NCBI RefSeq assembly: GCF_020509005.1
Contig: NC_063013.1
Coordinates: 1,922,001-1,986,000 of the forward strand
Direction of reading: 5' to 3'
DNA length: 64,000 nt
From: Fulvia fulva
Lineage: Eukaryota > Ascomycota > Dothideomycetes > Mycosphaerellales > Mycosphaerellaceae
A program made the position numbers and the translations under genes. Positions 57,172-64,000 of this stretch are shown here, piece after piece. The notes beneath the pieces were generated by a model, which was not told the DNA's origin, did not search any database, and saw only the letters and a program-made list of their open reading frames with translations. Within the stretch, counting starts at the first letter, position 1; the number at the start of each line of letters is the position of its first letter.

Positions 57172-58663
57172 ATAGCCATAGCGGAATCATCGATCTCTAC
57201 GCCAAAACACGACACATTCGAAAGCTCTTATCAAGGCCATTCTAACGATATAAAAAGCAGGCCACTGCCCCTAGGACTAAGGGAGTTCTACCTCATTCAA
57301 TCTGGACAGCTTGAAGCTCTCTTCACCCCGTTTCTTCAGCTCCAAACGCCGCGGAGGTGCCTAGCTACATTAGGCAACTCCTAGGCAATAGTAGCCTAGG
57401 CTACGGTACTAACGGCGCCTACGGCCCTATAGGCGAAGCCCCCCTAAGACAACTGGTAGCAACTTATAGAGGACGCAAAAAGTATAGAAACTAACGATCA
57501 GCTCCCTTACCGGTCTCTACAGGTAATGATCACTCAGCTACGCACGGCGCTTATACTGTCGTATCACCGAGGGCAACAAGAAATGAGGACGACGTCCTAG
57601 GCGATTAGCAAGGCCACCCGGAATTAACACCCCTATAGCTAGGCATCGGTCGCGGCATCGATACTAGGCCCCCGACTAACGCACGATACAGTTACGATCC
57701 GTATTGCAGCAAAGGAAGACCAGGCCGAAGTTGCGAAGCTATCGAACAAGGAGCTCGCCTAACGAATCAACTAACTAGGGGTGGTCGTAGTGAACCAACA
57801 GTCTAACGGCACTCTATAGATCTATACTAGCTCTGCTACTACTAGGAGGCACCTAGAGGCATAGCCATAGTGAGCATCTAAGGTTACGGCATTAGCGAAG
57901 GTCTTAACGAAACAATTCACGATCCTAGTCCACGACATGCCTAAGGAGTTTGACCTAACCAACTAGGGTCACCTACGCGCTCTCTAAGAGGACAACCCGG
58001 TCACTCTTAACTCTCCAATCCAGAAGGCGACTTGGCTCTATAGGAAATGGCCAGAAGGCAAGAAGGCCTCGGCGCTAATAGTATAGCTACAAGACGCGAA
58101 AGCGGCGGATCTAGCGATAGAATAAGGCCTGGTCTAGCAATATAGCCTCAAGACAGTAGAAAAGCACTCCTTATCCTTTCGTGTCCTCTAATGCTTCAAA
58201 TGCCAACAGTATAGACACCAAACCTACACGTGCACAAACAAGTAGGCCTGCTCGAACTGTACAGGAGACTATATGTCTAGGGACTGTACATCGACTACGA
58301 GACGGTGCGCGAACTGTCCGGGGCACTACCTATCGTATAGTACGGAATGCCCATAGCGGAAACTAGCGAAAAACAAGGCAATCACAAACAGAACCGTCGC
58401 CCTAAGATTCTACGGCGACCGTAAGGCTAGCCTATACCGGAACTAACTAGCGGCGGTCGGGCATAAGCGCCCTAGGGCCGAGAACGATATAAAGGATGCG
58501 CAGCCTAGGGCGTACGGGAGGCCACGTGCTCTGCTAGCTACGGCGAGGGAATCTAACTAGGCCCGGCTCCCCTTTAGTACACAGCCGATAGGCGTAGACC
58601 AGGACGTACAGGGCAGTAGGACACAGGACGATATAGAGGAAATGATTGTCGATGCCGATAACT
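57172..58663 (+). pseudogene. LINE-A ORF1 (RNA-binding, three CCHC knuckles), copy A4
   Basis: One frame from about 57172, where ATA GCC ATA GCG probably replaces ATG GCC ATG GCG, running to about 58663. A helical middle part leads to HDTVTIRIAAKEDQAEVAKL (about 57685-57740). Three knuckles are at 58192-58350: CFKCQQYRHQTYTC, CSNCTGDYMSRDC and CANCPGHYLSYSTEC, in which His-to-Tyr changes fit CAY>TAY. About a dozen TAG/TAA codons interrupt it. Its end overlaps the ORF2 start at 58652. Confidence 0.85.
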
Positions 58664-61600
58664 AGCCTCGACACGCTTAGCATCATCCAGTATAACGTCA
58701 ACTATAGCAAGGATATAGTCTAGAACCATTTCCTACACGAGGCGGACCCGCGCGTCCACTACGTCCTTACAATCTAGGAGCTATAGATTAACCCGTACTA
58801 TAAGAGACCAACGACCTGCAAGTCACTAGGCTACACGACATGCCTACGAGGCGACGGCAGACCCCGCACGTGCTTCTATGTCAGTAAGGACATACTAGAA
58901 TCCGACTGGGAGGTAGTGTACTACGCAGACGAAGAAGGCGGGGGCGATATTACCTCCCTCTACGTAGGTAGCACCTAGATACACAACCTATACATGCAAC
59001 CGCTAGCCTCGAGGTCTAGCCGCGACCTAGGGGTCTGCAGACACCTAGACAGTGCGCTCAAGAGACAAGGGTGCCACATCGTAGTAGGAGACTTCAACAT
59101 ACACCACCCTTCCTAGGAAAGCCTTATGTAGCCGCACCCTATAGCCGACGAAGTACTCGACTTGATGGCGAGCAACGCAATTGCCCTTAATACCCCGAAG
59201 GACCTAGGCACCTAGAAGAGAGGGAGACTCCAAGGCACGATCGACCTCTCCTAGATCTCAGATAGCTACTACTACACGGTAACCTACTGTAGGATCGAAC
59301 ATGAACTCGAGGCGTCGTCAGACCACATGCTAGTCAGGACCTCTATTACGACATAGATACAACGCACACTAGCGAGAACCCCTAAGCTAAACTGGGGAAA
59401 GGCCCACTAGGCCAACATCTAGGCGTACCTCGATGACTCTAAGAGGCTAGTCTAGATCGCGTAGTAGCAATATAACAGTAAAGACGAGATAGACGAAGTA
59501 GTCTAGGGGTTGACAGACGAAATAAGAAATGCGACCTCACTTTACGTTCCGCTTGCCCAACTAACGACATAGTCCAAACTATACTAGACGCCGGAGTGCA
59601 CTACGGTAGTAAGAGAAGCAAGGAGAGCCCGCCGGGTGTGGACGAGCAGCTATAGCGAGGAGGCCTAGAACGTATACAGGGAGGCATGCTAACAGAAGAA
59701 AGCCATAATACGGAGGGAGAAAGTAGTCGGCTAGAGGGCCACAAGGGAAGAAATCGCCGGCAAGCCAGAGAGGATGTAGAAGCTAGCGAAATGGGCCCGA
59801 CAGGACCCTACACAGGGCCCCTCCTTCTCTATCCTAGCGCTACAATCGCCTAGTGGCCCGGTTAGCGACCCCGAGGCCAAGGCGCGTCTACTGGCTAGTA
59901 AGTTCTTCCCACCCCTAGTCGAGGCTGATCTAAGCGATATAAACAGCTCTACTCCCCTAGCCCCTAGCATCGCGGTCTAACAGGAGGTGTCCGAGGGAGA
60001 AGTTACCGCTGTGCTGAGGAAGTTGCCGGCGAAGAAAGCCCCGGGGCCGGATAGGATCCTAAACGAGCTACTAAAGAAGTGTAGAGATCAACTAGCCCCA
60101 GTAGTTACAGCGATCTTTAACGCCTGCCTACAGACCGGATACCACCCGATAGCTTTTAAACAATCGACGACAGTGGTCCTACGCAAGCCGTAGAAGGAAG
60201 ACTATACGTAGGTGAAGTCGTACCGCCCAATTGCGCTCCTTAACACTCTTAGGAAGGCGCTTGAGAAGCTGGTTGTAACGAGACTCTCCGAGGCGGCAGA
60301 GGAACACTCCCTACTCCCGGACACCTAGATAGGTGCGCGCCCATAGCGATCGACGCTATCCGCGATAGAACTTATCACCTCTCAGGTAAAGGCCATCTAG
60401 TATAAGAATAGGGACAAGGTGGCTTCCTTACTTAGCCTAGACATATCGGGAGCCTTCGACTACGTGTTATACCCGCGGCTTCTCTACATCCTAAGGTCGA
60501 AAGGACTCCCTAAGTAGCTTGTCAACTTCGTACGGTCCTACCTCTAAAACCGTAGTACGTCGATCCTAGTCGGCTAGTATAGAAGCCCATTTCAAGCAGT
60601 CTATACTAGAATCCCGTAAGGCTTAACGCTAGCACCTATTCTGTTCCTCTTCTTTATAGCGACGCTGCTCCCAGCCCTAGAATCCCAGAACACCGCTACG
60701 AGCGGCTTCGTAGACGACACAAACATCCTAGCGTAGTCTTCCTCGACTAAGGAGAACTGTAGGCTACTAGAAGAGAAGCACAAGATCTGCGAGGACTAGG
60801 CTAGGAGGCACGGGGCTCGGTTTGCCCCAGAAAAGTACAATCTGATACACTTTACGCGCCGGCCACGGTTCCACAATATGCAAGCTTCTATCCAGATATA
60901 GGGGCACACGACTAACCCGGCAAATCAGCTCAGGATCCTCGGACTATAGGTAGACCCGGCGCTACGGTGGAGGAAGCACGTATAGGCAATATTACGGAAA
61001 GCTGAACAGAATATAGCATTATGCTAGAGGCTCACTGCGTCTATATAGGGGGCGGACTTCCGGTAGTCACGACTTCTATATACGGCTATTGTACGGCCAG
61101 TCCTTACCTATAGCAGCTAAGTGTGGTCCTTAGGCGAGAGGGCCTGCCTATCGAAGGGACTCGTCGCGCCGCTAGCGAAGATCCAAAACCAATGCCTAAG
61201 GAAGGTCACCGGGGCATATAAGTCGACACTAACGAGGATGCTTAAGCACGAGACCGCTATACCGCCGATCGACCTATACATCCAGGGACTACGGACCTCC
61301 TACTTAGGCAAGTCGGCACAGCACCTAGTACAGAAGGTCATCGCTAGTGCAGTCGTAAGGGCCCGCGAATCAGTACTAGCGCATAAGGGCATTCGACCCG
61401 GAAACGAGCCGAACTACCGGGTAAGGGACGAACAGCTAGTAACACAATAGGAAGGTGAGAAATCGTTTATAGAGCAACTATAGAAAGAGAGGTGGAACAA
61501 CTAGGTTGTAGGGCATAGTGGACGCCCTTAGCTAGCGGGACAACCTAAGGAATGGTCAGCTACAAAATCCGCGGTCAAGCACCCCCCGAAGCTCATCTAC

Positions 61601-61969
61601 TACCGCCTTACGAGGGCATAGAGTAGCATAGCAACCTAACTGCGAAGCGAACACATCGGCCTCCAGGGGTACCTATCATAGAGGAAGGTTCCAGGATACA
61701 CGAATACTAGCTGCCCCTGCGGCTATCGCTCCCAGAACGTACGGCACGCACTCCTCGTCTGTCCGAGGTGGTCGCTAGGAAGGGGGGAGTAGATAGCAAA
61801 GGCGAGGAACCGGACGATTGGGGCACTTCTTAACAACGCTAAAGACCTACGGCGCATTACGAACTAGATACTAGAGAAGGGCTGGCTAGAACAGTACCGC
61901 CTAGTAGGAGCAGTGTAGGAAGAGAGGACACGACGCAGCGCGACGAGACCGGCTAGGAGCGGGGGCTAA
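58652..61969 (+). pseudogene. LINE-A ORF2 (endonuclease + reverse transcriptase), copy A4
   Basis: The ATG at 58652 and TAA at 61967-61969 give 1106 codons in one frame. Endonuclease: QYNVNYSKD (about 58688), GDFNIHHPSW (about 59090), ASSDHMLVRT (about 59315). RT: KAPGPDRILNELLKK (about 60035), SLDISGAFDYV (about 60430), the FLFFIATLL block (about 60645), GFVDDTNIL (about 60700-60730). Linker KVTGAYKS (about 61205). C-terminus CPCGYRSQNVRHALLVCPRW (about 61712-61770), a complete CCHC-type block. TAG codons stand at many Trp and Gln sites. No RNase H domain is seen. Length fits Tad-clade ORF2. Confidence 0.88.
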
Positions 61970-62159
61970 CGGGGTAGTGACATAGACTACGTACGTTCAG
62001 AGGGAAAGCTAATCTAGACAAGGAGTAGTCGGGGGCGGGAAGGGTTTTCACCTATTCGGGTTTCCCTTTGTACATAACAATAGATATATACCTACATAGG
62101 CCGGATAGGGTCCTAGAACAGGGGAATGACAAATCTATCTATCTATCTATATATAGCTT

Positions 62160-63834
62160 GTAGATAGCTACCCCTAACCTTGATCTACTTCCTCTTTTAA
62201 AGAGGCTTTAGTGTCCTGAATAGTAAATCTTAGTCAGTCATATATAATAATATATAAGAGTTAAGTAACTACTCGGACGAGGGGTACTTACCTTTAGCTT
62301 CTATAGTAGAATAGGCAACCTTATCAACATTATTATCTTCTAATAGTATCCTAGAGTCTAATGCGTCTTCCTAGGTCGTATAGGCCCTTATAGGCTTCTT
62401 ACTAGAGGAGGCCTTTAGCTTACGGCTCTCCTTTATCTACTTTATAAGGTCCGTTATTACCTTAAGAATATTACGAAGGTTTAGTAATAATGACCTCCTA
62501 CGAGGTAGTGACGGTTGTCTCTTAGTAGGGTAGGTAACCCTAGCTAGTTTGTCCTTGTTCCTAATAGCCTACTGAGCTATAGAAAGGTGTAGGTACTTAC
62601 TTATAAGATGGTCACTATTATAGAGATAGTACGTAAGCTTGCCCTAGAAACCCTTCTTAGCGAACATAGCTATCCCTTAATAAATTATTGATTCTTGCTT
62701 CTCGCTAAGAATTATAAGAATGTCTTATAGTAAGAGATTTACCTAGGTATCAATTGTATCGCGAATTGAGCTAAATGAGTCTAGTAGAGCTACTAAGAGT
62801 TGCTAGATCTTTCTGTCCTTAGTCTTGATGTCTTAGAACTAAGGCGAGATTAAAACAGCCCTCCTTATAATTGAGCTAAGCTCCTACTAGGCGTTATCTA
62901 TTGACTAGTCCTCTATTATTACGAAATTAGTATATTACTAAAGCAAACTTCTTCTAGTAGCGAGAAGTCGTCTCTTATATTTAGCTTTAGCCTATTCCTA
63001 TAACTCCTTCGTATACCGGATCTTATATATTATCTCTTAGTTATCTATCGATAGACAGCTGTACATCTTATATAGGGCCGTTACAATATGCCGTCTATAC
63101 GATGCCTTCCTTATCGCTTGATCTAAAGGAAGGGATGACTCCGATGATATAGAGGGTGTCGCTATAGATAGGGTTATAGCGGGAATGTCCGTAATAATGT
63201 CGTCGAGGACCTAGTCAACCTGCTTTAATACTAGGTATATTCTTATTAGCTTGAACTATATTTCGTAGTTCTCTCTTATTAGAATAGATACTACTCTCTT
63301 TCTTATAAACCTAGTCTCGTTCTCTATTTTTTGTAAGTTAAGGGACAGGTTAGCTACCCTTAGGTAAAGGGATATATTTGGTCGTACGCGATCAGATCGA
63401 AATAGGATAAACCGAACGCGAGGTTAATAGCGGAGAGGATGGCTATCCGCTAGAAAGAGGAGGAAAGTCGGTCGGTAAGGATCGTATTAGTACTAAGACA
63501 CTATAGCGTAACTCTCTTAGTAGAGGGGGTTTCTAAGACACTACGGCTCTCTTAGAATAAACAGTTAGTTAATACGAACGCGATGTCCGGAGAGCGACTC
63601 TTCTTAGTAAGCTCGCCTACTTGTCTAAGGTATTAGTATAGGCTCCCTAACTCGGAGTCTAATAGTGCCTTACTAGGCTCTTTTACGTCTTATATATACC
63701 TATAGTACGGCTATAGCTTCCTATATAAGGCGGGTACGGCCTCTAGTCTACCTTCCTTTTGTTCTAAAGAGGAATAACTCTAATACGACTTTGTCGAGGG
63801 TGAAATACCGAGTTACTAACCCGGGCTTATAACC
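62160..63834 (-). pseudogene. Copia-2 gag, protease and leader
   Basis: Reverse counterpart of Copia-1 50838-52500. The protease block near 62260-62230 reads NSYILLYMTD where Copia-1 has DSCASSHMTD, all by C>T/G>A changes. The gag knuckle is near 62640-62600 and the helical gag domain about 62700-63330. The leader occupies about 63350-63834, including a decayed version of the Copia-1 hairpin near 63805-63825. There is no open frame. Confidence 0.82.
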
Positions 63835-64000
63835 TATTAAATAGGTACGAGTTACGTAGTAGTAGAAGACGGCGGATTATACGAAAGACGAAGAAGGACC
63901 TAATAGGATAGCGTGTATCTATATATAGTATCGCTAGTATTAGTAGTATAGGTAGATACTAGGTGTCCGGATGTTTACTAGCCTATAGGCTAGCAAACCC
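63835..64000 (-). repeat. Copia-2 5' LTR, cut by the window end
   Basis: Begins TATTAAATAGG (minus-strand LTR end) and aligns with the Copia-1 LTR for 166 bp. About 68 bp should lie beyond 64000, followed by the duplication ATAAC if the element is intact. Confidence 0.9.

Larger units (their letters stand above)
57164..62147 (+). mobile_element. LINE-A copy A4, full-length
   Basis: 4984 bp flanked by TATATATAGCTT (57152-57163, 62148-62159). The uninterrupted target is visible in Copia-1 near 52505-52530. The (ATCT)n tail is at 62134-62147. It has almost no 5' leader: the ORF1 reading begins within about 10 bp. RIP is moderate, with many TAG codons but long conserved stretches. Confidence 0.94.
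40519..64000 (-). mobile_element. Copia-2, Copia LTR retrotransposon, minus strand, runs off the window
   Basis: Pieces: 40519-40726, 45712-45917, 48423-50603, 56146-57163, 62160-64000. It aligns in reverse over its length with Copia-1. The left end is its 3' LTR and the right end its 5' LTR, which is cut by the window. LINE B2, LINE A3, Copia-1 and LINE A4 are inserted in it, each with a matching target duplication. Copia-2 is heavily RIP-mutated, much more than Copia-1. Confidence 0.9.

Noticed and set aside
59731..59970. Antisense open frame of 79 codons recurring in LINE-A copies (5944-6183, 37669-37878, 48112-48351, 59731-59970)
   Set aside because: It recurs because the LINE-A sense sequence recurs. 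It is the reverse of the ORF2 linker region, has no independent signals, and RIP removes stop codons unevenly on the two strands.
1..64000. CRISPR arrays, tRNA or rRNA genes, bacterial operons, host genes
   Set aside because: No regularly spaced repeats with unique spacers, no cloverleaf or rRNA segment was recognised, and all long segments were accounted for by retrotransposons or small unassigned gaps.

Overview
The window is a pile of nested retrotransposons from a filamentous ascomycete (Pezizomycotina-type) genome. I found no host gene, tRNA, rRNA, CRISPR array or bacterial feature. The organism call rests on two things. The repeats carry the mark of repeat-induced point mutation (RIP): CpA is nearly absent, TpA (especially CTAG and TAG) is very frequent, CpG survives, and copies differ almost only by C/T and G/A changes. 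The element types are also typical of such fungi: Tad-like LINEs with a three-CCHC-knuckle ORF1 and an endonuclease/reverse transcriptase ORF2, chromodomain Gypsy elements (chromoviruses) and Copia elements. Every family except one Gypsy copy is inactivated.

Layout, left to right. LINE-B copy B1 (1-1938, +, 3' part) is followed by a short flank. Gypsy-1 (2037-17443, minus, 161-bp LTRs, 5-bp target duplication GATAG) contains LINE A1 (2723-8351, +) and LINE-E (8885-12194, minus). Next is a degraded LINE ORF1-like remnant (17449-17979). Gypsy-2 (minus) starts at its 3' LTR (17980-18153) and runs in pieces to about 40518; its 5' LTR is not in the window. LINE-C (21331-32518, +) sits inside Gypsy-2, and the intact Gypsy-3 (25960-32250, +, 520-bp LTRs, duplication ATTGA) sits inside LINE-C. 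LINE A2 (35142-40085, +) also lies inside Gypsy-2. Copia-2 (minus) runs from 40519 past the window end and contains LINE B2 (40727-45697, minus), LINE A3 (45935-48405, minus), Copia-1 (50604-56140, +) and LINE A4 (57164-62147, +).

Boundaries were read from target-site duplications: 12-17 bp for six LINE insertions and 5 bp for Gypsy-1, Gypsy-3 and Copia-1. The nesting order agrees with the level of RIP. The outer elements are heavily mutated, Copia-1, A3 and A4 are intermediate, B2 and LINE-C are lightly hit, and Gypsy-3 shows no damage, with LTRs that look identical and open gag and pol frames. Gypsy-3 is therefore the only plausibly active element. Its gag supplies particle proteins, and pol supplies protease, reverse transcriptase, RNase H and a chromodomain integrase.

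The most useful mechanistic signals are these. All eight LINE 3' junctions place an (ATCT)n tail on TAT[A/T] target DNA. Two LINEs have foreign retroelement sequence at the 5' junction. LINE ORF1 and ORF2 overlap at stop/start sites. The Gypsy-3 pol frame runs through the U3 of its own LTR and stops inside the TATA box.
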